NCBI RefSeq assembly: GCF_030506325.1 | Contig: NZ_CP120683.1 | Span: 992,001 to 1,056,000, forward strand | Length of the DNA stretch: 64,000 nt | Direction: 5' to 3' | Source of the DNA: Tunicatimonas pelagia | GTDB lineage: Bacteria > Bacteroidota > Bacteroidia > Cytophagales > Cyclobacteriaceae | Part shown: positions 1 through 8,933 of the stretch, piece by piece | Layout: each line of letters opens with the position of its first letter | Position numbering within the stretch: position 1 is the first letter of the stretch | The notes under the pieces: model-generated | What the model was told of the DNA's origin: nothing | The model's input: only the letters and a program-made list of their open reading frames with translations | Database searches by the model: none | Translations under genes and position numbers: made by a program

Positions 1-233
1 TTGCTTACCTGAGACACATACGTAGTATCATTCCACAGCAAAATCTCGCCCTGCAAATAAGCCACCGGGCCGAGTCCGTACAAATTCTTCCCGGTTAAAG
101 TATCCAACTGTACTTTTCCTGCTAATCGCCCCAGTTGTTTTACCTGCTTCACTGCCCCAATCACCTGAACAGATTGAGCCGACAGCCCCAAGGAACTGAA
201 CCCTAGTACCAGTAAAATGATAATAGCTCTCAT
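1..233 (-). CDS. Acetolactate decarboxylase-like protein, N-terminal part
   Basis: The gene starts at ATG 233 on the minus strand and runs off the window's left edge, so only about 77 residues are visible. A hydrophobic signal peptide (IIILLVLGFSSLGLSAQ) comes first. It is followed by residues such as GRLAGKVQLDTL and GLGPVAYLQGEILLWN. This matches the start of the alpha-acetolactate decarboxylase fold, whose family has G..G.....L....GLGTF..LDGE. Cytosolic BudA makes acetoin from acetolactate; a secreted relative like this one may have another role. The zinc-binding histidines lie outside the window, so activity cannot be judged. Confidence 0.6.
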   Translation of the reverse strand, partial: MRAIIILLVLGFSSLGLSAQSVQVIGAVKQVKQLGRLAGKVQLDTLTGKNLYGLGPVAYLQGEILLWNDTTYVSQVS

Positions 234-289
234 GCTTTTAATAAATAATGACGGATGAGTGATACGTTTCATTAATCATCAGTTATTAT

Positions 290-667
290 TCACCTAATAG
301 CGACTTTGCTTTCTATTTGCTGCTTTACTTGCTCAATAGCCGTTTTTTGGCTCTGCTGTATCTGAACAATATTGGTGGTATCTGCTACCTCCATCGCCAT
401 TTCATTTTGATCAGCGGATTGCCGCCCAGCGGATTGCCGCCCAGCGAATTGTCGCCCAGCGAATTGTGCTTCCTCCCGCTCCGGAATTTTCTTTACGTTA
501 CGCATCCACTGCATCATACCTTGGTCAGCATACTGAAGGTTAAGAACCACGAACTGCATATACCGCATCGTATCGGCGTAAGCCTCAGAATCTCGCTGAT
601 TGAGAGAGTCTATCTGAGTCTCTACTGCTCGTCGCAACTGCGTGAGCAAATCATCTTGAATTGGCAT
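290..667 (-). CDS. Small coiled protein of the Bacteroidota 'viral A-type inclusion' type, no signal peptide
   Basis: The protein has 125 residues. The segment YADQGMMQWMRNVKKIPE resembles the conserved DEGMMNWM region of small Bacteroidota lipoproteins often labelled viral A-type inclusion protein. Those proteins usually start with a lipoprotein signal and a HDEVMPKM region; here the sequence begins directly at MPIQDDLL, so the exported N-terminus seems lost. The middle holds four 5-residue repeats (AGRQF/S) from a 15-bp tandem repeat. The C-terminus is helical. It is transcribed divergently from the sulfatase 46 nt away. Function is unknown; it may be a decayed gene. Confidence 0.5.
   Translation of the reverse strand: MPIQDDLLTQLRRAVETQIDSLNQRDSEAYADTMRYMQFVVLNLQYADQGMMQWMRNVKKIPEREEAQFAGRQFAGRQSAGRQSADQNEMAMEVADTTNIVQIQQSQKTAIEQVKQQIESKVAIR
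412..471. repeat. 15-bp tandem repeat, four units
   Basis: Units start at 412, 427, 442 and 457. The first two are identical (CAGCGGATTGCCGCC); the third and fourth have drifted by substitutions. The repeat is in frame with the minus-strand gene at 290-667 and encodes repeated AGRQ residues. Confidence 0.85.
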
Positions 668-713
668 AAATAACGAAAACAGCTAATTTAGACCGAACAA
701 CTATATTAGACCT

Positions 714-2327
714 ATGGCTATCCAACAATCGCTTACGCTGCTGGGCTTCTGTGTCCTGTTCTTTACTTGTGAACCTAAGGAAGAACCCGAAACGAAACGT
801 CGCCCCAATATACTATTTATTTTAGCCGATGACCTGGGTTATCACGATTTGAGTTGCACCGGAAGCCATTTTTATGAGACGCCCAATATTGACCGCATTG
901 CAGAAAGAGGAATGCAGTTTACGCAAGGCTACGCGGCCTGTCAGGTCTGTAGCCCTTCCCGAGCCAGTATTATGACCGGGAAATTTCCCGCTCGCCACGG
1001 CATCACTGATTGGATCGGGGCTAAAACCGGAACAGACTGGCGAGACTTCAACCGCCATAATAAATTACTACCTGCCCAGTACGTTCATCAGCTACCCACC
1101 GAATACACTACCCTCCCCGAAGCCTTTCAAGAAGCTGGTTACACCACTTTCTTCTCTGGAAAATGGCACATTGGCGATGAAGGTTCTTACCCCGAAGATC
1201 ATGGATTTGATATTAACCGAGGTGGCTGGGAAAAGGGAAGTCCAATGGGAGGTTTTTTCGCCCCACACAACAACCCAAAATTGGCCGATAAGAAAGCAGG
1301 CGAGAGCCTGACGCTACGCTTAGCCGAAGAAACCGTAGATTTCTTGGAAGCACATAAAGATTCTTCCTTCTTCGCATTCTTATCGTTCTACGCCGTACAC
1401 GCTCCGCTGGAGACGACTCAGGAGAAATGGAAAAAATACCGCCAGAGGGCCTACGAGCAAGGTATGGCCGACAGTGGCTTTGTAATGGAGCGACGCTTAC
1501 CTATCCGTACGGTGCAGGACAATCCGGTCTATGCAGGGCTGGTGTCTACTATGGATGATGCCGTAGGTAACGTCTTACATGCGCTAGAAGAGCTGGGTTT
1601 AAGTGATAATACTATCATTGTATTTACCTCTGACAATGGGGGGGTAGCTTCCGGAGATGCCTACGCCACTACGAACTTACCCCTACGCGGTGGTAAGGGC
1701 TACCAGTGGGAAGGTGGTATTCGCGAACCATACTTTATTGCTGCCCCCTGGATAAACACCGCAGGAAAAAAGAGTGCTGTGCCAGTATCGGGAGTAGACC
1801 TCTACCCTACCCTATTAGACTTAGCTGGCCTGGAATTAAAACCTAATGAACACACCGACGGCGTAAGCTTGCTTCCCCTGATGCAGGGAGATTCTATTAC
1901 CGAACGCCCTCTGTACTGGCACTATCCGCACTACGGCAACCAAGGTGGCGACCCGTCCTCCATTATCCGCTTAGGCGATTGGAAGTTAATTCACTACTGG
2001 GAAGATGGTCAACGGGAATTATATAATCTGAGAGATGATCCTCAAGAGGCTGCTAATATCATTGAGCAGGAGCCAACCGTCGCTCAACAACTAGGCCAGC
2101 AACTAGAACAGTTTCTCAGAGAAACGCAAGCCAACACTCCTGAACCCGACCTAGAGTACAACGAACAACTGGCACAGGCGCGACAAGCTAATATCGTCAA
2201 TGAACTATTGCCTCGTTTAGAGCAACAGCGAACTAATATTTTACAAGAAGATTGGCAGCCGAACCCTGACTGGTGGGGCAGCCAAGTAGATTCACTTACG
2301 CAAAACAGTGCTGCTGTATTAGACTAA
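714..2327 (+). CDS. Lipoprotein sulfatase (formylglycine-dependent)
   Basis: A 537-residue sulfatase of the alkaline-phosphatase superfamily (family S1). It removes sulfate esters, here probably from a carbohydrate. The N-terminus is a lipoprotein signal with lipobox Cys19 (VLFFTC). The metal-binding start PNILFILADDLG follows at about 31-42. The formylglycine motif C79-S-P-S-R83 is complete. Further family blocks are GKWHIG, the VFTSDNGG metal site and a C-terminal GDWKLIHY strand. The next gene begins 3 nt downstream and is a fuconolactonase-like enzyme followed by a fucose permease, so the likely substrate is a sulfated fucose-containing glycan. That substrate is an inference from context. 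Confidence 0.92.
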   Translation: MAIQQSLTLLGFCVLFFTCEPKEEPETKRRPNILFILADDLGYHDLSCTGSHFYETPNIDRIAERGMQFTQGYAACQVCSPSRASIMTGKFPARHGITDWIGAKTGTDWRDFNRHNKLLPAQYVHQLPTEYTTLPEAFQEAGYTTFFSGKWHIGDEGSYPEDHGFDINRGGWEKGSPMGGFFAPHNNPKLADKKAGESLTLRLAEETVDFLEAHKDSSFFAFLSFYAVHAPLETTQEKWKKYRQRAYEQGMADSGFVMERRLPIRTVQDNPVYAGLVSTMDDAVGNVLHALEELGLSDNTIIVFTSDNGGVASGDAYATTNLPLRGGKGYQWEGGIREPYFIAAPWINTAGKKSAVPVSGVDLYPTLLDLAGLELKPNEHTDGVSLLPLMQGDSITERPLYWHYPHYGNQGGDPSSIIRLGDWKLIHYWEDGQRELYNLRDDPQEAANIIEQEPTVAQQLGQQLEQFLRETQANTPEPDLEYNEQLAQARQANIVNELLPRLEQQRTNILQEDWQPNPDWWGSQVDSLTQNSAAVLD

Positions 2328-2330
2328 GTT

Positions 2331-3188
2331 ATGCAGGAAGACAACATTAAATTAATGAAGATAGATGCCCATCAGCATTTTTGGAAATTTGATCCAGTAC
2401 AAGATACTTGGATTACCAATGACATGGCTGTGCTCCAACGTGACTATACCCCATCTGACCTAGAATCTTTGCTCTCGGCTCACGGATTTTCAGGATGTGT
2501 AGCGGTGCAGGCCGATCAGGCGGAGGCCGAGACCTATTATCTGGCCGACTTAGCCAAACAGCACGATTGGATCAAGGGAGTAGTGGGCTGGGTAGACCTC
2601 CGTTCGGATCGCCTGCAAGCCTCGTTAGATCAAATCAGCGAGCTACCATCAGTCAAGGGGTTTCGCCATATCATACAGAGTGAACCCGATGGATTTATGC
2701 GACAACCGGCGTTCATTGAGGGCCTCCGCCAACTTGAGTCGTATGACTTCACCTACGATATTCTCATCTACGAGCAACAGTTGGAAGAAGTAATTACGCT
2801 GGTAGACCTACTATCAGAAAACCAGAAGCTGGTGATCGACCATATTGCTAAACCGATTATTAGAGAGAAGTCATTTACTACGTGGGAAAAGTACATTCGG
2901 CAACTTGCCAAACGACCCAACACACGGATCAAAGTATCTGGCTTAGTAACCGAAGCCGATTGGCAGCATTGGCAACAAAGTGATTTTCAGCCCTACCTTA
3001 GTACCGTCTTGGACGCTTTCGGCCCTCACCGCATGATGTTTGGCAGCGATTGGCCGGTTTGTTTGCTAGCCGCCCAATACGAACAAGTTGTATCCGTCAT
3101 TCAGGACTTTGTAAATCCACTAAGTGCTACCGAACAGGCCGCGATTATGGGGCAAACGGCAGTAGACTTTTATCAACTATCTGACTAA
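2331..3188 (+). CDS. Amidohydrolase, probable L-fuconolactonase (or related sugar lactonase)
   Basis: A 285-residue TIM-barrel metal hydrolase of the amidohydrolase-2 family (PF04909). The metal motif MKIDAHQHFW lies at the N-terminus and the late FGSDWPVC block holds the catalytic Asp. Cytosolic: no signal peptide. The annotated ATG (2331) sits just after the sulfatase stop; ATG 2355 (nine codons in) gives the usual family start and is also plausible, since AGGAAG lies upstream of it. Lactonases of this family hydrolyse L-fucono- or L-rhamnono-lactone in non-phosphorylating sugar breakdown. The FucP gene next door favours L-fucose. Confidence 0.85.
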   Translation: MQEDNIKLMKIDAHQHFWKFDPVQDTWITNDMAVLQRDYTPSDLESLLSAHGFSGCVAVQADQAEAETYYLADLAKQHDWIKGVVGWVDLRSDRLQASLDQISELPSVKGFRHIIQSEPDGFMRQPAFIEGLRQLESYDFTYDILIYEQQLEEVITLVDLLSENQKLVIDHIAKPIIREKSFTTWEKYIRQLAKRPNTRIKVSGLVTEADWQHWQQSDFQPYLSTVLDAFGPHRMMFGSDWPVCLLAAQYEQVVSVIQDFVNPLSATEQAAIMGQTAVDFYQLSD

Positions 3189-3331
3189 TCATTACTACTA
3201 CGGATTTAGGGGCAATAGCAAACAGTGGGTGAGCTGCACTGAATAGTGGTCTTTTAGAAAAATAGCACTATTATTGAACCAGTAATACGCTTTTACCAAA
3301 TCTGCTCACCCTAGTATAACTGCCCTTTTGC

Positions 3332-4651
3332 ATGACCAAACCTCGCTTAATTCCCCAAGAATTTATTGTTCCCTTTGTTCTAATCACCTCACTATTTGCA
3401 CTCTGGGGGTTTGCCAATTCCGTAACCGACCCAATGGTGCAAGCCTTCAAAAAAGTATTGGAACTAACCAACGCTCAGGCGGCTTGGGTGCAAATGGCTT
3501 TTTACGGAGGGTACTTCTCTATGGCATTACCCGCCGCACTTTTCATTCGGAAATACTCCTATAAAACGGGAGCACTTATTGGGCTGGCCTTATTCGCGGT
3601 AGGGGCTCTTCTGTTCTATCCGGCTGCCATCAGCGAGCAGTTTTGGTTCTTTTGCCTGGGGCTCTACGTGCTAACTTTTGGGCTAGCTTTTCTAGAGACG
3701 ACCGCTAACCCTTACATTCTCGCCATGGGCCCACCGGAGACCGCCACCCAACGGCTCAACCTAGCGCAAGCGTTCAACCCTTTCGGTCTATTAGGCGGAT
3801 TATTAGTTGCCCAGCAGTTTGTCCTTAAAAAGTTGCAGTCCGATGATCTAGAAAACTACGCTACTCTTGCGGAAGCACAAAAAGCCGTGGTGCGAACCGC
3901 CGATCTGATGGTGATCCGTGACCCATACCTAATGTTGGGATTAGCCGTAATGGTTATTTTTATCTTGGTACTAGTCAGCAAAATGCCCGAAGGAAAAGCA
4001 GAAGGCGAGCTATCGCTAGGAAATACCGTGAGAAGACTTACTAAAAATTCTCGTTATACCTCCGGAGTTGCTGCCCAAATGCTGTACGTTGGGGCGCAAA
4101 TTATGTGCTGGACTTACATCTACCAATACGCTGAAGCCCAAGCTATGGATAGCGATGTAGCCGCCAGCTACCAGTTTATTGCCTTTCTCGCTTTTATGAT
4201 CGGCCGCGCCATCGGCACCTATCTGCTACGGTTCGTTTCCGCCGAAACGTTGCTTGCCATCTTTTCGCTGGGGGCTACCCTGCTTACGTTGGGTACCATA
4301 TTTATTCAGGGACTATTTGGATTATACTGCCTAGTAAGCCTTTCATTTTTTATGTCCCTTATGTTTCCTACCATTTACGGAATAGCACTGGATGGACTGA
4401 CCCAAGACGAATTTAAACTGGGAGCTGCCGGACTAGTAATGGCCATTGTTGGCGGAGCCCTTCTCCCCAAACTACAAGGAATGATTATCGATTTTGGGGG
4501 AGCGGGCGTGGCTGACGTACAGATTGTGGGAGTGCCTGAAGTCAACTTTTCGTTTGTTCTGCCCCTCGGATGCTTTGCAGCTATTGCCCTTTACGGTTGG
4601 CTTATTGGTAAGCGTACCTTGCCTAATCCGCTAAGCTCTTCTCAACAGTAG
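3332..4651 (+). CDS. fucP: L-fucose:H+ symporter family permease
   Basis: A 439-residue major facilitator of the FucP/GluP family with about 12 membrane segments. Recognisable blocks are LFALWGFANSVTDPMVQAF in helix 1, FLETTANPYIL around helix 4-5 and LNLAQAFNPFG soon after. These are hallmark FucP positions. It imports a hexose, probably L-fucose, across the inner membrane by proton symport. It lies 143 nt behind the lactonase gene and completes a sulfatase-permease-lactonase set. Substrate specificity cannot be fixed from sequence alone; related permeases carry glucose, galactose or mannose. Confidence 0.88.
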   Translation: MTKPRLIPQEFIVPFVLITSLFALWGFANSVTDPMVQAFKKVLELTNAQAAWVQMAFYGGYFSMALPAALFIRKYSYKTGALIGLALFAVGALLFYPAAISEQFWFFCLGLYVLTFGLAFLETTANPYILAMGPPETATQRLNLAQAFNPFGLLGGLLVAQQFVLKKLQSDDLENYATLAEAQKAVVRTADLMVIRDPYLMLGLAVMVIFILVLVSKMPEGKAEGELSLGNTVRRLTKNSRYTSGVAAQMLYVGAQIMCWTYIYQYAEAQAMDSDVAASYQFIAFLAFMIGRAIGTYLLRFVSAETLLAIFSLGATLLTLGTIFIQGLFGLYCLVSLSFFMSLMFPTIYGIALDGLTQDEFKLGAAGLVMAIVGGALLPKLQGMIIDFGGAGVADVQIVGVPEVNFSFVLPLGCFAAIALYGWLIGKRTLPNPLSSSQQ

Positions 4652-4946
4652 AAAAACACTTACTGAACAAATTAGAATTTACGCGGCGACTTTCAGTCCA
4701 CAGCAGATTACTGGCGGTAGGCTTAGGAAAAATTTACTGATTTTTGAAAAACAACCTCGATTCCCACAACGGTGGGAATAATTTTCATCGCGATAGTGGT
4801 CACAACGATGACTCTATCATACTGAAAAAACACACTACTAAATAGGTAGTGCCAATTACAGTAGTGGCAATTGGCAAGCTTTCAGTAACATTCAGGCTAG
4901 TAACAATCAGCGTATGATGTCCCCAGAGGTGTAGCATCTGTTCTCT

Positions 4947-5150
4947 CTAGCCCAGCACTCGGTTGAAAGTAAACGCGATGAAGACTACCAGCCATACGAT
5001 GCTTAGCAGTAGGTAGGCGATGGTATGCTTGCGTTGCTTACTCAGTACGAGTGTTCCCAGAAAGAAGGCTAGAAAAGCTCCCAAGAATCCGATAAACTTC
5101 AGATGTTGCATACCGCCGACATTACTTCCCACAAAGAAAAGCATTGACAT
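4947..5150 (-). CDS. Small two-helix membrane protein, unknown function
   Basis: A 67-residue protein with two predicted membrane helices (FIGFLGAFLAFFLGTLVL and TIAYLLLSIVWLVVFIAF) joined by a basic KQRKH loop. A start at Met14 (MQHLKFIG) would also give a sensible protein. The first helix and the KQRKHT loop resemble the first helix of 7TM-AraC regulators of this phylum, and the neighbouring gene is such a regulator, divergently oriented. It may be a relic of one or a genuine small protein. Confidence 0.45.
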   Translation of the reverse strand: MSMLFFVGSNVGGMQHLKFIGFLGAFLAFFLGTLVLSKQRKHTIAYLLLSIVWLVVFIAFTFNRVLG

Positions 5151-5234
5151 TCAGTAACTCTACCAAAAAGTTAACTTGATGCTACTTGCTCTCACAGTTA
5201 GTAGATTATTACTTTAGTCGTTTATTCTTACAGT

Positions 5235-6251
5235 ATGACTCTTTCGCGTGAAATTATTGCAGTACTGAGTAACTTAGGAGTAGCCCAGGGGGTATTTTTG
5301 GCCTTTTATCTGCTTCGATTGAAAAGCGAGCCTCGGCTCGCCAACCGCTTACTTGCTTTGCTACTGCTAGCACTATCTGTTCGAGTGGGCAAATCAGTTT
5401 TTAACCATTACCTGACACTCGAACCCTGGCAGCGCAATTTAGGCTTAGCCGGTTTTCTATTGGTCGGGCCTTTCCTGTGGTTCTACGGAAAGAGTTTGTT
5501 TCAGAAGAAATTTCGTTTAGTACAAAGAGATTATTGGCACTTTGTTCCAGCCACGCTTTATACGCTACTCAGCCCGGTTATTCCTAATGAAAGCAACTTA
5601 CTGTCTTACGTTAGCTACGGTTTGGTGTTAGGTCAACTACTTACCTATTGCCTAGTTAGCTACCGCTACGCTCACTTACAATCGGCATTACCTAATCAAT
5701 CGTTATATCGCTGGTACCGGAATATTGTGTTGGGAGTGGCCGCTATCTGGCTGTTGTATCTACTGATCTTTCTAAATATAGTACCTTTTTACATGGTTGG
5801 GGCTATTGCTTATTCGCTGCTGATTTATCTTTTCTCGTATCAGCTACTGCGTCGCCACCAGTTTGCTCATCTGAAATACCGAAATTCCACACTCTCCGGC
5901 GAGAAGGCTCAACGTACTTTGCAGGCTCTAGAGCAGCTATTCGCACAAGAAAAGCTCTATCTTAAGAATGACCTCACCGTTGCCGAAGTAGCGCAAGCCC
6001 TAAAAATAACTCCTAGACACCTTTCTCAAGTAGTTAACGAACAAAAGAGGTAAAACTTCTCTGAGTTGGTTAATGAACTTCGTATCTGAGAGGCGCAACA
6101 ACTGTTAGAAGATCCTAGCATGGCAGATCAGAAGATTGCAGCGATTGCTTTTGACTCAGGATTTAATAACCTCACCTCCTTCAATGCAGCTTTTAAAGCA
6201 CACACGCAGTGTACTCCTTCGCAGTATCGTAAGCAGTTTTTGACTTCCTAA
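5235..6251 (+). pseudogene. AraC-family regulator with N-terminal membrane domain, broken by two in-frame stops
   Basis: The first 272 residues hold about six to seven membrane helices, then the beginning of an AraC HTH (LTVAEVAQALKITPRHLSQVVNEQ). Reading stops at TAA 6051-6053. The same frame continues as NFSELVNELRI, a TGA at 6087-6089, then EAQQLLEDP, IAAIAFDSGFNNLTSFNAAF and TPSQYRKQ, ending at TAA 6249-6251. This is the normal second HTH half of the family, so one gene has been interrupted twice. CAA to TAA and CGA to TGA would each need a single C to T change. If translated, the product would keep the membrane part and lose DNA binding. Confidence 0.85.
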
Positions 6252-6319
6252 GTCTTTAATATTCCTGATTCTTGAAGTTTTATGTACGGTTAACGGCTTT
6301 CTTAGCCGAAAACATTACA

Positions 6320-7480
6320 ATGATTTTTGCCTATCAACACTTTGTCTATTATTTGCTCCTATTGAGCCTAGGATCCTGTACATACGTTTCAGCCGATGCC
6401 GAAACCACTCCCCAAGCCCAACGTGTCACCGTAGTAACGGGGCTAATTCGCCCGTGGAGTATGGCTTTTCTTTCTGAAGAAGAAGTATTGGTGACTGAAA
6501 AGGAAGGTAGCCTTAAGCGGGTAAACTTAGCTACCGGAACCCAACAAGTAATCAAAGGCTTTCCGAAAGATTTAGACAACACTCCGCAGCATGATCCTCG
6601 CGATAATGCGGGGTTGTTTGATGTCGTACTAGATCCGGATTACGCGAACAGTGCCTGGGTGTATATCGCTTACTCGGCTTCGGAACCCGGAGGTAGTACC
6701 ACGAAAGTCATCCGTGGGCAGCTCCGCAAAGATTCTCTAACCAATGTACAAGCTTTACTGGTCGCCGAGCCTTTTTCGCCCGACCGCTTTCACTACGGTG
6801 GGGGAATGGTATTTGGTACGGATAACAAACTGTATGTAACGGTGGGCGAGCGTTACTTTCGGGAAATAGAGCAACCCTCGTTACCCATTGCCCAAGATGT
6901 GCAGGATCGAAGAGGAATGATTTATCGTCTTAATCCGGATGGAAGTCTCCCTGATGATAATCCGGACTGGGGATCAGATGCGGTTCCGGGAGCATATGCC
7001 ATTGGGATTCGTGCGGCACAGGGCATAACTTGTCACCCCGAGAGCGGGCAGATTTGGTTCAGTGAGCACGGTTCCCGGCAGGGTGATGAAATTAATATCT
7101 TGCAAGCCGGAGCTAACTACGGCTGGCCTTTGCAAACCACTGGTCAATACCGCGACTCTGCTTATATTCCACCACCGATAGGCGATCGGGTACTCACCGA
7201 TCCGGTATGGTCTTGGGACGAAACGGTAGCACCCACCGGACTTACGTTCTACACTGGCAGTGAGTTTCCTGCTTGGCAGGGCAGCTTGTTTGTGGCTGGT
7301 TTATCCGGAGGAAGCTTACGGAGATTGACTGTTGAAGGTGAACAAGTGAAAGCTGCAGAAAAACTGTTTGCCGATGACCCTATCCGACTACGGCAAGTAA
7401 TTCAGAGCCCAGGAGGCAAACTCTATCTGCTCACCGATGAAATTGAAGGGCGCATCCTTCGCATTGATCCGGCACCATGA
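6320..7480 (+). CDS. PQQ-type aldose/sorbosone dehydrogenase family lipoprotein
   Basis: A GSDH-family six-bladed propeller (glucose/sorbosone dehydrogenase, YliI-like). The ATG at 6320 is chosen because it starts a lipoprotein signal ending LLLSLGSC; an upstream ATG at 6272 adds 16 residues that spoil the signal. Family blocks are LIRPWSMAFL, ENAGLFDVVLDP-like DNAGLFDVVLDP, the Tyr-rich entry loop, AYAIGIRAAQGI and WFSEHGSRQGDEIN with ANYGWP. Members oxidise sugars in the periplasm with PQQ, though many homologs have unproven activity. The stop overlaps the start of the next gene (ATGA). Confidence 0.82.
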   Translation: MIFAYQHFVYYLLLLSLGSCTYVSADAETTPQAQRVTVVTGLIRPWSMAFLSEEEVLVTEKEGSLKRVNLATGTQQVIKGFPKDLDNTPQHDPRDNAGLFDVVLDPDYANSAWVYIAYSASEPGGSTTKVIRGQLRKDSLTNVQALLVAEPFSPDRFHYGGGMVFGTDNKLYVTVGERYFREIEQPSLPIAQDVQDRRGMIYRLNPDGSLPDDNPDWGSDAVPGAYAIGIRAAQGITCHPESGQIWFSEHGSRQGDEINILQAGANYGWPLQTTGQYRDSAYIPPPIGDRVLTDPVWSWDETVAPTGLTFYTGSEFPAWQGSLFVAGLSGGSLRRLTVEGEQVKAAEKLFADDPIRLRQVIQSPGGKLYLLTDEIEGRILRIDPAP

Positions 7481-7740
7481 AACGTTTTTTACAATTCGCT
7501 GCCATTGGGGCGATGCTCAGCACCGTTACTACGTTTTTGCTATGGTTGCTTCCTAAGTTCTATCCAGAAATCAGCACTTTTGACGAGCAGGTAGCACTGC
7601 ATACTAACGGATTTTATCTCGGTAGGCTATGGGTTAATTTTGCACATATTTTTTTAGCTGTAGAAGGAACGAAAAACCACCTTGTTTCTACATTTAGAGG
7701 AGCAGTACATTACTGGGCGGAAGCTTGTTGTCGCTTTTGA
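7477..7740 (+). pseudogene. Truncated integral membrane protein
   Basis: The start overlaps the dehydrogenase stop, so the gene was once translationally coupled to it. The first ~60 residues look coding: one hydrophobic helix (FAAIGAMLSTVTTFLLWLLP), an EQVALHTNGFYLGRLWVNFAHIFLA segment that would lead into a second helix, and then abrupt change to non-membrane sequence (VEGTKNHLVST onward). I judge it a multi-helix protein cut after about residue 62. The broken continuation was not found downstream. Confidence 0.5.
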
Positions 7741-7825
7741 AATAGCTGGCACTAATCCGGTCGATAAATCGTTTTCTTATCGGCATATGGTGAGCAGCTA
7801 TTTTGGACAACTTTCTTGTCTTTAA
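7664..7825 (+). other. Open 53-codon fragment in another frame, possible gene remnant
   Basis: This frame overlaps the tail of the truncated membrane gene in the +1 frame. It reads LEEQYITGRKLVVAFEIAG and continues with PVDKSFSYRHMVSSYFGQLS before TAA 7823-7825. It has the residue balance of real coding sequence, but there is no start codon because a TAG precedes it. I do not recognise the family. It may be the 3' end of a gene whose front was deleted. Confidence 0.3.
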
Positions 7826-7891
7826 TCAGTGCTCATTGCTAACGAGCTATAGCTTTTGGAAAACCGCATAAAAATTGCTAGTATTCGGAGT

Positions 7892-8317
7892 ATGAATAAT
7901 CAGAAGTTCATAACGGATGTATTACACGCGCACGGATTAAGAAAAACACCTATCCGTACTGAGATGCTAACCCTTTTTCTTAAGCATGATACCGCCCTAG
8001 CTGCTAGTGATATTATTGCGAAGATGAAACTGCGGCTGGATCGGGTTACGGTATACCGTGCCCTGAACTCATTTGAGGAACACGGCATACTACATCGTGC
8101 CTCCGAAGACGAGCGAGGCATCAAATACGCTCTGTGCGGGCAGCACTGTCCGGATGAAGCCCACGCCGATCAGCACGCCCATTTCATCTGCGATCAGTGT
8201 CACCAAACCTACTGTTTGGAAGATGTAAAAGTACCGGAAGTAGCTGTGTCCGATGAGTTTTCGGTAGATCGAAAAAACTATACCCTTAGTGGCACCTGCA
8301 AAGCGTGTAATGCCTAA
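7892..8317 (+). CDS. Fur-family metal regulator, probable Zur
   Basis: About 141 residues from ATG 7892; the longer frame from TTG 7856 adds residues not typical of the family. Winged-helix part: RKTPIRTEMLTLFLKHDTAL, then DRVTVYRALNSFEEHGILHR. The second half binds metals: AHFICDQCHQTYCL and TCKAC give two CxxC pairs for the structural zinc, and HADQHAHF supplies the His-rich regulatory site. It could be Fur, PerR or Zur by sequence alone. The zinc-type genes around it and the repeated operator in this window make Zur the best inference. It represses genes when zinc is bound. Confidence 0.85.
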   Translation: MNNQKFITDVLHAHGLRKTPIRTEMLTLFLKHDTALAASDIIAKMKLRLDRVTVYRALNSFEEHGILHRASEDERGIKYALCGQHCPDEAHADQHAHFICDQCHQTYCLEDVKVPEVAVSDEFSVDRKNYTLSGTCKACNA

Positions 8318-8432
8318 AGCTTTCTGGCTCCTATAGGCACTGATACGTCAATCCCCCTCACCGGAAATATTGAAACGTAACAAATTTGTGTGCGCTTAGT
8401 TCTTGTAATAATTATTAACCAAGTCTGTTTCT

Positions 8433-8915
8433 ATGTTACGCTATTTCCTTTTCATTCCGTTCGTTCTTTTGCTTGCTTGCTCACCGGGCAATCAAGAAAA
8501 AATTGCTTCTTTTCAGGAAGAACATAAGCAGATGGAAGAGGCCCATCAACAGATGGAAGCTGAGCACGATCAACTGGAGCAAGAACACCAGCAGTGGGTT
8601 CAGGAGAACCAAGCAGCCACTCAAGACGATTCCTTAATGATGGCCATGGAAGATCAGCATCAAGCATTGCTAGACAAGCACCAAGCTATGATCGACGAGC
8701 ATCAGGCCGTAATTGATAAACATAGTGAGCTACTGGAAAATCCGGAAGTAAGTAACTTCACCGAAGAAGAATTGGAGGCGCAGTTTAGCACTATGCGCGA
8801 TGAGCACCAACAGATGGAAAAAGAACATGACATGATGATGCAAGAGCACCAAACCATGCAGGAAGAACACCAGCGCATGACCGATGAGACTGCTACTGAT
8901 TCAGTATCGTCATGA
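8433..8915 (+). CDS. Coiled-coil lipoprotein with repeated EHxxM/EHQ units
   Basis: 160 residues with a lipoprotein signal (FVLLLACS, Cys16) followed by an almost purely helical, charged domain. EHQQM, EHDQL, KHQAM, DEHQAV and similar units recur every seven residues, which gives a long coiled coil with a His stripe. The regular His and Met positions could bind metal, and the gene follows the Fur-family regulator by 115 nt. No known enzyme motif is present. A palindrome ACAAATTTGT lies at 8380-8389 in its upstream region. Confidence 0.75.
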   Translation: MLRYFLFIPFVLLLACSPGNQEKIASFQEEHKQMEEAHQQMEAEHDQLEQEHQQWVQENQAATQDDSLMMAMEDQHQALLDKHQAMIDEHQAVIDKHSELLENPEVSNFTEEELEAQFSTMRDEHQQMEKEHDMMMQEHQTMQEEHQRMTDETATDSVSS

Positions 8916-8933
8916 AATGATCGTCATGAGGCG

